Source: Spirochaetaceae bacterium (GTDB taxonomy: Bacteria; Spirochaetota; Spirochaetia; SZUA-6; Fen-1364). From it: a DNA stretch of 17,896 nt. Position 1 is the stretch's first letter, and each line of letters opens with the position of its first letter. The notes beneath the pieces were generated by a model. The model ran no database searches. It was not told the DNA's origin and was given only the letters and a program-made list of their open reading frames with translations. Positions 7,712-14,278 of this stretch are shown piece by piece. The DNA is taken from assembly GCA_003141795.1 (NCBI GenBank), contig PLNO01000035.1:1-17896 (forward strand), written 5' to 3'. A program made the position numbers and the translations under genes.

Positions 7712-7949
7712 GTTCTCCTCCCTTCTCCTGGGGCGCCTTCGCCTGGTCGCGCTGTTTTGGCTTGTGCGCGCTCAGGAACGTATCGAGCGCATCGTTGACG
7801 ACGTCCGTATACTTGATTTTCGGTGTGGCTCGATCAGGCCTGCGATTGTAGCTTTTGATGTACAGATCGAGCTTCTCCTGGTTCCCCGGGGCGATCTCGA
7901 CATTGATCGTGCGGGGAGACTCTTTGTCCTTGTGCTGTTTTTTTCCCAC
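7668..7949 (-). CDS. Ribbon-helix-helix-like small protein, second copy with charged tail
   Basis: A 93-aa protein starting at GTG, with a well-placed Shine-Dalgarno (AAGGAG, 8 nt spacing). Residues 14-62 read as strand (RTINVEIA), helix ([14 protein letters not shown]), loop ([11 protein letters not shown]) and helix ([17 protein letters not shown]). This resembles ribbon-helix-helix DNA-binding folds, with an unusually long inter-helix loop. That part aligns without gaps to the 54-aa protein encoded 13 bp upstream, so the two arose by tandem duplication. Residues 63-93 are a Lys/Glu/Gly tail that overlaps the start of the collagen-like gene. It may bind DNA and autoregulate, which is inference from the fold and the gene order. 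Confidence 0.72.
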   Translation of the reverse strand: MGKKQHKDKESPRTINVEIAPGNQEKLDLYIKSYNRRPDRATPKIKYTDVVNDALDTFLSAHKPKQRDQAKAPQEKGGEHAKGKEEGKTSGKV

Positions 7950-7962
7950 CGCGCGTGCTCCT

Positions 7963-8127
7963 TCAGGCTTTTTTCGTCTTCAGATACTCGACGAGCGCCC
8001 GGTTGATGACATCAGCGGATTTGTAGCGCGGGGTGACGCGTTGCGGGTCCTGATTATAGCCGTCGATGAAATCCTTCATGCGGTGCCAGTTCGACGGGGT
8101 GATCTCGACGTGGAGCTTCTTCGCCAT
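7963..8127 (-). CDS. 54-aa ribbon-helix-helix-like protein, first copy
   Basis: ATG at 8127, stop TGA at 7963-7965. The product begins MAKKLHVEITPSNWHRM and ends in VINRALVEYLKTKKA. Strand KLHVEIT, a helix from PSNWHRM, loop QDPQRVTPRYK and helix SADVINRALVEYL match the next gene position by position (VEI.P.N, YN..P.R.TP..K..DV.N.AL...L). The paralogy and a strong upstream GGAGGGCAGGGA ribosome site make it a real gene despite its size. It is the first gene of the four-gene minus-strand operon and the likeliest regulator of it. Its DNA target is not known. Confidence 0.78.
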   Translation of the reverse strand: MAKKLHVEITPSNWHRMKDFIDGYNQDPQRVTPRYKSADVINRALVEYLKTKKA

Positions 8128-8144
8128 TCCCTGCCCTCCTGCGA

Positions 8145-8150
8145 ATTATA
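8145..8150 (-). promoter_or_regulatory. Candidate -10 box (TATAAT) for the minus-strand operon
   Basis: A perfect TATAAT on the minus strand in an AT-rich patch upstream of the 54-aa gene. No good -35 at 17 bp (only TATTTC), and the implied transcript start falls inside the Shine-Dalgarno. The call is weak. Confidence 0.25.
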
Positions 8151-8184
8151 GTATGCAATTTGTGAACGAAATACAATCATAAAA

Positions 8185-8201
8185 TGCACTAAATAGGTGC
8201 A
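8185..8201. promoter_or_regulatory. Inverted repeat TGCAC-taaatag-GTGCA in the divergent promoter region
   Basis: Perfect 5-bp arms with a 7-bp AT-rich centre, lying between the divergent operons and flanked by two copies of ATAAAATG (8179-8186 and 8203-8210). Ribbon-helix-helix proteins often bind short inverted repeats near their own genes, so this is a candidate operator that could act on either operon. Confidence 0.35.
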
Positions 8202-8270
8202 AATAAAATGTGGCGACGCACGGCACCGCGCGGGGGGATTCACCAATTCTTAACCGAAAGCTCAGCGTTT

Positions 8271-8276
8271 TATAAC
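8271..8276 (+). promoter_or_regulatory. Candidate -10 box (TATAAC) for the plus-strand operon
   Basis: TATAAC follows an AT-rich stretch, with a weak -35 (TCTTAA, 8248-8253) at 17 bp. Transcription would start near 8283, so the mRNA would begin with the hairpin at 8286-8309. Confidence 0.35.
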
Positions 8277-8285
8277 ACTTTGGCG

Positions 8286-8309
8286 CTTTCCTGCACTGAA
8301 GCAGGAGAG
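8286..8309 (+). promoter_or_regulatory. Hairpin sequestering the ribosome binding site of the first operon gene
   Basis: CTTTCCTGC (8286-8294) pairs with GCAGGAGAG (8301-8309) around the 6-base loop ACTGAA. The stem has nine pairs including one G-U. It contains the whole AGGAG Shine-Dalgarno (8303-8307) and ends 2 bases before the ATG at 8312. If it forms in the mRNA it should restrict translation of the lipoprotein gene. Confidence 0.5.
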
Positions 8310-8311
8310 AA

Positions 8312-9877
8312 ATGATCAGAACGAAAGTTGCCGTGCTCCTGACAGCCCTTGCTCTGTTTCTTTCAGGCTGCGCGACCCGGCCGCAGCTCGTCGTGCTGTC
8401 AGGCTCGGAGAATCAGACCCTCGAGCCGCTGTTGCGGGAGTTTTCCCAGAAGAGCGGCATCGACGTCCAGATGAAGTACAGCGGTTCGGTGGACATCATG
8501 CTGGAGCTGCAGAAGGGAGCGGCTGCCTATGATGCCGTGTGGCCGGCCAGCAGTCTGTGGATTTCACTCGGTGACTCCGGCCGTAAAGTGAAGCTCGCCC
8601 GCTCGATCATGACGTCGCCCGTCGTGTTCGGCATCAGGAAAAGCGTTGCGCAGAACCTTGGATTTGTCGGCAGGGAAGTACACGTCAGGGACATCCTGAG
8701 GGCAATCGAATCGAAGAAGCTTTCCTTTGCAATGACCTCGGCGTCGCAGTCCAACTCCGGCGCGAGCGCCTATCTCGGCTTCCTGTACGCCCTCCTGGGC
8801 AATCCCGACGTCATGACCGCGGAGGATCTGGCAAAGCCCGGCCTGAAAGAAGGAATACGGACCTTGCTGTCCGGCATCAATCGATCTTCCGGCAGCTCGG
8901 GCTGGCTGAAGGATCTGTTCCTTTCTGCCAACTACGATGCAATGGTGAACTACGAGTCCCTCATCATCGAGGCGAACCAGGCCTTGGTGAAATCCGGAAG
9001 GGAGCCCTTGTACGTCGTGTATCCCGTGGACGGCATCGTGATGTCCGACTCTCCCCTGGGGTACGTCAACAACGGCAACCAGAAGAAGGAAGAGTCGTTC
9101 AGGAAGCTCCAGGAGTACCTCCTCAGCGACGAGGTGCAGGCGCGGATCTCCGCTCTGGGTCGGAGAACGGGGATCGGCGGCGTTTCCTCGGCCTTCGACA
9201 AGGCGGTATTCAACCCCGCGTGGGGAATCGATACCTCCCGCATCCTTTCTCCCATCCGTCTTCCCGCGGCTGATGTCATTCTCCAGGCGCTGACGCTCTA
9301 TCAGACCGAGTTCCGCAAGCCCTCCCTCACCGTCTACTGCCTCGACTACTCGGGGAGCATGGCGGGAAACGGCTCCCGACAGCTGAAGGAAGCGATGGGG
9401 CTCCTGCTCGACTCGGAAAAGTCGCGTCAGTTCCTTCTGCAGCCGGGGAACGATGACCTCACCGTCGTCATCCCCTTCAGCGACAGGGTTCTCGACACGT
9501 GGCAGCAGAAGGGGAACGATCCGCAGGCGCTTGCAGCCCTTTTGCGGGAGATCACCGACCTCACCCCGACAGGCGGCACCGATATTTATACCCCCGTCAT
9601 GGAAGGGCTGGATCGCATCGCACAGATGCCGGATTTCGACGCCTACGTGCCCGCGGTGATCCTCATGACCGATGGGCACTCGAATACGGGCAGGTCGCTC
9701 AGAGACCTCCAGGCCGATCTGCATTCACTCGGGAAGGACATCCCGATATTCTCCATCATGTTCGGTGATGCCTCGGAACAGCAACTGACGGCGATTTCCG
9801 ATCTCACTCACGGGCGCGTGTTCGACGGTCGCAATGACCTCGTTACAGCCTTCCGCAACGTGAAGGGCTACAACTAG
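8312..9877 (+). CDS. Lipoprotein fusing a substrate-binding domain to a VWA domain
   Basis: The protein has 521 aa. Residues 1-20 are a lipoprotein signal peptide ending in the lipobox LSGC20. A type II periplasmic-binding-protein domain (about 24-300) carries the motifs W77-P-A-S-S and N148-S-G. A von Willebrand A domain (about 338-521) has an intact metal site: D345-Y-S347-G-S349, T423-D in TGGTDIYTP and D454 in MTDGHSN. The protein should sit lipid-anchored on the outer face of the cytoplasmic membrane or in the outer membrane. There it could bind a small ligand and, through the VWA domain, a partner protein. No ABC transporter genes are nearby, so import is unlikely. It heads the seven-gene operon, and its ribosome site lies in a hairpin. 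The ligand is unknown. Confidence 0.9.
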   Translation: MIRTKVAVLLTALALFLSGCATRPQLVVLSGSENQTLEPLLREFSQKSGIDVQMKYSGSVDIMLELQKGAAAYDAVWPASSLWISLGDSGRKVKLARSIMTSPVVFGIRKSVAQNLGFVGREVHVRDILRAIESKKLSFAMTSASQSNSGASAYLGFLYALLGNPDVMTAEDLAKPGLKEGIRTLLSGINRSSGSSGWLKDLFLSANYDAMVNYESLIIEANQALVKSGREPLYVVYPVDGIVMSDSPLGYVNNGNQKKEESFRKLQEYLLSDEVQARISALGRRTGIGGVSSAFDKAVFNPAWGIDTSRILSPIRLPAADVILQALTLYQTEFRKPSLTVYCLDYSGSMAGNGSRQLKEAMGLLLDSEKSRQFLLQPGNDDLTVVIPFSDRVLDTWQQKGNDPQALAALLREITDLTPTGGTDIYTPVMEGLDRIAQMPDFDAYVPAVILMTDGHSNTGRSLRDLQADLHSLGKDIPIFSIMFGDASEQQLTAISDLTHGRVFDGRNDLVTAFRNVKGYN

Positions 9878-10525
9878 GTGGCACAGCCAGAGGGAAAAAA
9901 ACCGGCGGGGCCCGTCGTCGGAGCTCTCGCGGGCGTGGCCGGGGGCGGAATCTTCCTTGCCCTGTGGCTGCTGTTCGGGGTGCCATTGATCCCTTCGCTC
10001 GTCATCGGGGTGGTCGGCTATGGCGCGGGCTTGCTCGTATTCCGACGCCCGCCGCGAAGCCTCGAGATAGCGATTCCCGGCGTGCCGCGGGAAATGATCG
10101 AAACCGCGCTCCACGAAGGCGCCGAGAAGATCTCCGAGCTGAAGGGCCTGTCGCCCAGGATCACCGACCGCACGATCAGAGCGAAGTTCGACGCGATCGT
10201 AGGGGCCGCGGAAAGCATTGTCGCCGACCTGAAAAAGGACCCGAAGGACGTCCGCGCGGCTCGGCAGTTCCTGACCTATTACCTGGACGCCACCATCAAG
10301 ATCGTCTCCCGGTACGCGGATCTCTCGGAGAAGAATCTGCCGTCCGTGGAAATCCAGGAATCGCTGCGCAAGGCGGAGTCCATGCTGGAGATGCTGCGCG
10401 CGGCGTTCGAGAAGCAGCACGCCCGGCTCCTCGAGGACGACGTGCTGGACCTCGACGCGGAGATGTCGCTGCTGAAGCAGACCCTGCGGATGGAGGGGCT
10501 CGGCGAGGAGGATAAGAAGGAATGA
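9878..10525 (+). CDS. XpaC-family membrane protein (5-bromo-4-chloroindolyl phosphate hydrolysis family)
   Basis: A 215-aa protein. Two adjacent transmembrane helices (about 12-33 and 36-55, Gly/Ala/Leu-rich) are followed by a cytoplasmic, largely helical domain with long amphipathic helices (EMIETALHEGAEKISEL, and ESLRKAESMLEMLRAAFEKQH through the C terminus). This layout and its place two genes before telA fit the XpaC family, which commonly accompanies TelA. The family name comes from an old phenotype and does not prove hydrolase activity; I see no catalytic motif. The GTG start abuts the preceding TAG with no gap. The next gene overlaps its stop by 4 bp (ATGA). Confidence 0.75.
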   Translation: MAQPEGKKPAGPVVGALAGVAGGGIFLALWLLFGVPLIPSLVIGVVGYGAGLLVFRRPPRSLEIAIPGVPREMIETALHEGAEKISELKGLSPRITDRTIRAKFDAIVGAAESIVADLKKDPKDVRAARQFLTYYLDATIKIVSRYADLSEKNLPSVEIQESLRKAESMLEMLRAAFEKQHARLLEDDVLDLDAEMSLLKQTLRMEGLGEEDKKE

Positions 10526-11625
10526 AGGGCAGGATAATCGGCATCATCGTCCTCGTTCTCATCATTGCCGGGGCGCTGGTCTGGCAGCTGGGATTCAGGA
10601 AGAACGTGAACATGGGCGCCGTGCTGACCGGGAAGACGGAGACCGTGAAGGGCCTGATCGGCAGCGAAAAAACCGGCTTTCTGGAGAACGACCAGATCCG
10701 TGGGATCCTCAAGAGCAGATTCGCGATCGTCGTCGACTACTCGAAGGCCGGCAGCATCGAGATGGTGCGTGGGAACGTCGCAAGCGACATCGATTTCCTC
10801 TGGCCTTCGAGTCAGGTGGCGTTGGAGCTGTACCGCATGACCAGGGACAACGCCTCGGTGAAGAGCGAGATCATCTTCAGCTCACCGATCGTCCTGTACT
10901 CCTGGGACATCGTGTGCGATGCGCTGATGAAGCAGGGATTGGTTCAGAAGGAGCAGGACTCCTATTTCGTCTCCGATTTCCGCAAGCTGCTGGCCCTCGA
11001 TACCGCCAACACGAAATGGTCGGAGATCGGGCTTCCCCAGCTCTACGGAAGGATCAGTATCACCTCCACCGATCCGAACAAGTCGAACTCGGGCATGATG
11101 TTCGCGGGGCTCATGGCGAACGTCCTGAACGGCGACGTCGTCGACGCGACGTCGGTGACACCGCTCCTGCCGACGCTTCGAGGATTCTTCGGAAGACTCG
11201 GGTACATGGAGAACACGACCGGCGTGCTCTTCGAGCAGTACCTGCGCAATGGCGTCGGCTCCTATCCCCTCATAGTGGGGTACGAGAACCAGATCGTTGA
11301 GTTCGCCCTGCAGCACGCGGACATCTGGCCGAAGGTGAAGGAGAAGATGCGCATCCTCTATCCCGTGCCCACCGTCTGGAGCTCTCACCCTTTCATCTCG
11401 CTCTCGGCGAAAGGGACGAAGCTCATGGAGGCCCTGAAGGACCCCGAGATCCAGAGGGTCGCGTGGGAGCAGCACGGGTTCAGAACCGGGCTCGCAGGGA
11501 TCCAGAACGACCCCCACCGCCTCTTGGTGCAGGGCATTCCCGAAAGCGTCACGAAAGTCATTCCCATGCCGACCCCGCAGGTCATGGACACGATACTCGC
11601 ATCCATCCAGGGAGGATCCAAATGA
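10522..11625 (+). CDS. Membrane-anchored substrate-binding protein, partner of the VWA lipoprotein
   Basis: A 367-aa protein. It has an uncleaved-looking N-terminal helix (RIIGIIVLVLIIAGALVW, residues 4-21) and no lipobox. A type II periplasmic-binding fold follows. It shares motifs with the binding domain encoded two genes upstream: W94-P-S-S here against WPASS there, and KSNSG (N189-S-G) against QSNSG. The two are probably diverged paralogues binding related ligands outside the membrane. The ATG overlaps the xpaC-like stop, with aagaagga as ribosome site. No permease or ATPase gene is present, so it is likely a sensor or complex subunit rather than a transporter part. Confidence 0.82.
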   Translation: MKGRIIGIIVLVLIIAGALVWQLGFRKNVNMGAVLTGKTETVKGLIGSEKTGFLENDQIRGILKSRFAIVVDYSKAGSIEMVRGNVASDIDFLWPSSQVALELYRMTRDNASVKSEIIFSSPIVLYSWDIVCDALMKQGLVQKEQDSYFVSDFRKLLALDTANTKWSEIGLPQLYGRISITSTDPNKSNSGMMFAGLMANVLNGDVVDATSVTPLLPTLRGFFGRLGYMENTTGVLFEQYLRNGVGSYPLIVGYENQIVEFALQHADIWPKVKEKMRILYPVPTVWSSHPFISLSAKGTKLMEALKDPEIQRVAWEQHGFRTGLAGIQNDPHRLLVQGIPESVTKVIPMPTPQVMDTILASIQGGSK

Positions 11626-12701
11626 GCGATCTCGTCAAACGGGAAGCGGACCACGTCGGAGACGTTTCTGCTCTCGCGCCCGAGGATCAAAAACGGGCCA
11701 TGGCGATAGCGGCGCAGATCGACGTGAACGATTCACAGGCCCTCATCCAGTACGGTGTGGGCGCACAGAGCAAGATTTCCGGCTTTGCGGACAGCATGCT
11801 CACGCAGCTTCGCGCCAAGGACAGCGGATACGTGGGGGACGTTCTCACCTCCCTCGTGCTGAAGATAAAGGAGGTGGACGCGGGCAGCCTGACGGGGAAG
11901 GGCGGGTTCCTGGGCGGCCTGCTGGGAAACCTGGCAGGGGCATTCAAGCGTTTCATTGCGCGCTATGAAAAGCTCAGCGTTCAGATAGAAAAGATCATCG
12001 ACGAGCTGGACGCCGCGCGCATGACCCTGTTGAAGGACATCACGCTGCTGGACGGGTTGTACGCGAAGAACCTCGACTATCTCAGGGAGCTTTCCGTCTA
12101 CATCGCAGCGGGCCAAATGAAGCTATCGGAGCTCCGTGAGAAGACGCTCCCCGAGCTGCAGGCGAAGGCCGAGGCGTCGAAGGATCCGATGGACGCTCAG
12201 AGGATGCAGGACTTCAACCAGTTCCTCGACCGTTTCGACAAGAAGCTCTACGATCTGAAGCTCACCCGAATGGTGAGCATCCAGACCGCGCCGCAGGTTC
12301 GGCTGATCCAGAACAGCGACCAGCTCCTGGTGGAGAAGATCCAGAGCTCGATCCTCAACACCATCCCGTTGTGGAAAAACCAGATTGTCATCGCCATCAG
12401 CCTGTTCCGGCAGAAAAAAGCGCTCGACCTCCAGAAGGAGGTCACGAAGACGACCAATGAGCTGTTGTCGAAGAACTCCGAGATGCTGAAACAGGGCACC
12501 GTCGAGGTGGCCCGGGAATCGGAGCGGGGGATCGTCGAAATCGAGACGCTTCAGAAGGTCAACACGGACCTCATCAGCACGATCGAGGAGACCCTGCGCA
12601 TCCAGGAAGAGGGCAGGACGAAGCGCCAACAGGCGGAGGGCGAGCTTGCCCGCATGGAGGGCGAGTTGAAAGCCCGGTTGACGACGATCAAGGGGAGCTG
12701 A
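11622..12701 (+). CDS. TelA-family protein (toxic anion resistance family)
   Basis: A 359-aa, almost fully helical soluble protein. Recognisable TelA features are the central DEL..AR..LLKDI..LDGLY.KN..Y segment, the TRMVSIQTAPQVRLIQNSDQ stretch and the long C-terminal coiled coil (ALDLQKEVTKTTNELLSKN, then the EEGRTKRQQAEGELARMEGEL region). TelA/KlaA proteins are linked to tellurite and other envelope-stress resistance, usually with XpaC, but their biochemistry is not settled. I chose ATG 11622: it overlaps the previous stop (ATGA) and has ggagg 6 bases upstream. A longer in-frame start inside the preceding gene is not credible. The Ppx gene starts 5 bp downstream. Confidence 0.9.
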   Translation: MSDLVKREADHVGDVSALAPEDQKRAMAIAAQIDVNDSQALIQYGVGAQSKISGFADSMLTQLRAKDSGYVGDVLTSLVLKIKEVDAGSLTGKGGFLGGLLGNLAGAFKRFIARYEKLSVQIEKIIDELDAARMTLLKDITLLDGLYAKNLDYLRELSVYIAAGQMKLSELREKTLPELQAKAEASKDPMDAQRMQDFNQFLDRFDKKLYDLKLTRMVSIQTAPQVRLIQNSDQLLVEKIQSSILNTIPLWKNQIVIAISLFRQKKALDLQKEVTKTTNELLSKNSEMLKQGTVEVARESERGIVEIETLQKVNTDLISTIEETLRIQEEGRTKRQQAEGELARMEGELKARLTTIKGS

Positions 12702-12706
12702 AGGGC

Positions 12707-14278
12707 ATGAGCGGATCCCCGGCCGTGGAGAATGAGATGCGGGCAGACGTGGCGCGGTCCCGCGTCGCTGCAATAGACGTCGGCACGAACGCGATCCGTT
12801 TTCTCGCCGTCGAGTCCGACGGCGGGGAGGGCTTTCACGTCCTTGCGGAGACGCGCCTGCCAATCCGTCTGGGGCACGGGGTCTTCGGCAACGGCCGCAT
12901 CGATGCGGGCGCCGCAACGGAAGCGGTGGAGGGGCTTGCTACCGTCAATCGCCAGATACGGGAGCTGTCCATCGGCCGCTATCGCGCCGTTGCCACGAGC
13001 GCGGTGCGGGAAAGCCCCGACCGTCGTGGCTTTGTTCGCCGCGTGCGGGAGGAAGCGGGTATCCGCCTGGAGGTCATCGCCGGCGCGGAGGAGATCAGGC
13101 TCGTGCACACCGCCGTTCGCAGGCGGATCACGTTGGGGGTCGATCCCTGGCTCCTCATCGAGCTGGGCGGGGGAAGCGTCGAGATCGCCCTCGTCGACGC
13201 CAGCCGGATCCTCTGGTCCGAAACGCATGCCATGGGTGCGGTGCGCCTCGTGGAGCTCTTCGCACGCGGGGGCGAGGATCCCGGGCGCTTTTCGCGGCTC
13301 GTGGAGGAATACGCCTCGACGATCCGTCTTCCCGACAGGATCATCGGCCGCCCGGTGGACGGTCTCATCGCCACTGGCGGGAACAGCGAGGCCATCGCCA
13401 GAATTTGCAGGTCCGGCTCAGAATCGGCTGGCACACAGTCCGTCTCTCTGTCGGAGGTGCGGAAACTCATCGGTGAGCTGGCGGCGATGTCGGTGCAGGA
13501 CAGGCAGCGCTCGTACGGGCTGCGCGCCGACCGTGCGGACGTCATCCTCCCCGCCGCCATCGTCTATGCGGTTCTTCTGGAGAGAGTGGGCGCGCGGGAG
13601 ATGCTCGTGCCGGGCGGCGGCGTCAAGGAGGGGATCGTGGTGGAGTTGTTGCAGGGCCGCAGAGAGCGTCTGGAAACGCGCCAGAAAGGGATCGAGGACG
13701 ACGCGCTTGCTCTGGGGCGGAAGTTCCTCTTCGACGAAAATCACGGACAACAGGTGGCTCGGCTCGCCTCCGCGTTGTTCGACCAGCTGAAACCGATCCA
13801 CGGCATGGGCGAAAAGGAGCGGCGCATCCTTCGGACGGCAGCCCTCCTCCATGATGTCGGCGGGTTCGTGAGCTACAAGGGTCACCACAAGCATTCGATG
13901 TACCTGATCGCCCGCGCGGAGCTGCCCGGATTCACTCCCCGGGAGATGCACCTGATGGGCGCCATCGCACGCTATCATCGCAAGGCTGCGCCTTCGACTC
14001 TCCACCCCGAGTTCTCACAACTCCCCGCGGCGGATCGGGAACGGGTGCGGCGGTGCGCGGCGCTCCTGCGCGTCGCCGATGCCCTGGACAAAGAGCATCG
14101 ACAGAAGATCCAGGACGTCAACGTCTCCGTGAAGGGGCGCATCGTTCAGATTCGCGTCGAGGGGGCGAACGATCTCCTGCTGGAACAATGGGCACTGAAG
14201 AAAAAGGACGACTTATTCCGCGATGTCTTCAGTTTCCAGATCACCCTGCTGGGAGCCGGAGAGCCCGGGCATGAGTGA
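12707..14278 (+). CDS. ppx: Ppx/GppA-family exopolyphosphatase with C-terminal HD domain
   Basis: A 523-aa protein. It hydrolyses terminal phosphates from inorganic polyphosphate, or pppGpp, since the two activities share the fold. The ASKHA-type domains show AAIDVGTNAIRFL (D24), ATSAVRES, the LIELGGGSVEIALVD loop near residue 150 and VPGGGVKEGI. The C-terminal half has an HD-like domain with H382-D383 (LLHDVGG) and the HHKHSMYLI motif, as in long bacterial Ppx proteins. Length is that of full Ppx, not the short 300-aa form. It starts 5 bp after telA with gggagctgaaggg upstream, so it is in the same transcription unit. The last 8 bp overlap ppk1, which favours a polyphosphate role over pppGpp. 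Confidence 0.92.
   Translation: MSGSPAVENEMRADVARSRVAAIDVGTNAIRFLAVESDGGEGFHVLAETRLPIRLGHGVFGNGRIDAGAATEAVEGLATVNRQIRELSIGRYRAVATSAVRESPDRRGFVRRVREEAGIRLEVIAGAEEIRLVHTAVRRRITLGVDPWLLIELGGGSVEIALVDASRILWSETHAMGAVRLVELFARGGEDPGRFSRLVEEYASTIRLPDRIIGRPVDGLIATGGNSEAIARICRSGSESAGTQSVSLSEVRKLIGELAAMSVQDRQRSYGLRADRADVILPAAIVYAVLLERVGAREMLVPGGGVKEGIVVELLQGRRERLETRQKGIEDDALALGRKFLFDENHGQQVARLASALFDQLKPIHGMGEKERRILRTAALLHDVGGFVSYKGHHKHSMYLIARAELPGFTPREMHLMGAIARYHRKAAPSTLHPEFSQLPAADRERVRRCAALLRVADALDKEHRQKIQDVNVSVKGRIVQIRVEGANDLLLEQWALKKKDDLFRDVFSFQITLLGAGEPGHE

Noticed and set aside
8564..9724. Minus-strand open frame of 386 codons antisense to the VWA lipoprotein
   Set aside because: The plus strand encodes intact VWA and binding domains; the antisense product has no recognisable motif.
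14223..14270. Longer N terminus for polyphosphate kinase
   Set aside because: It lies inside ppx and does not resemble PPK1; the ATG at 14271 gives normal length and overlap.
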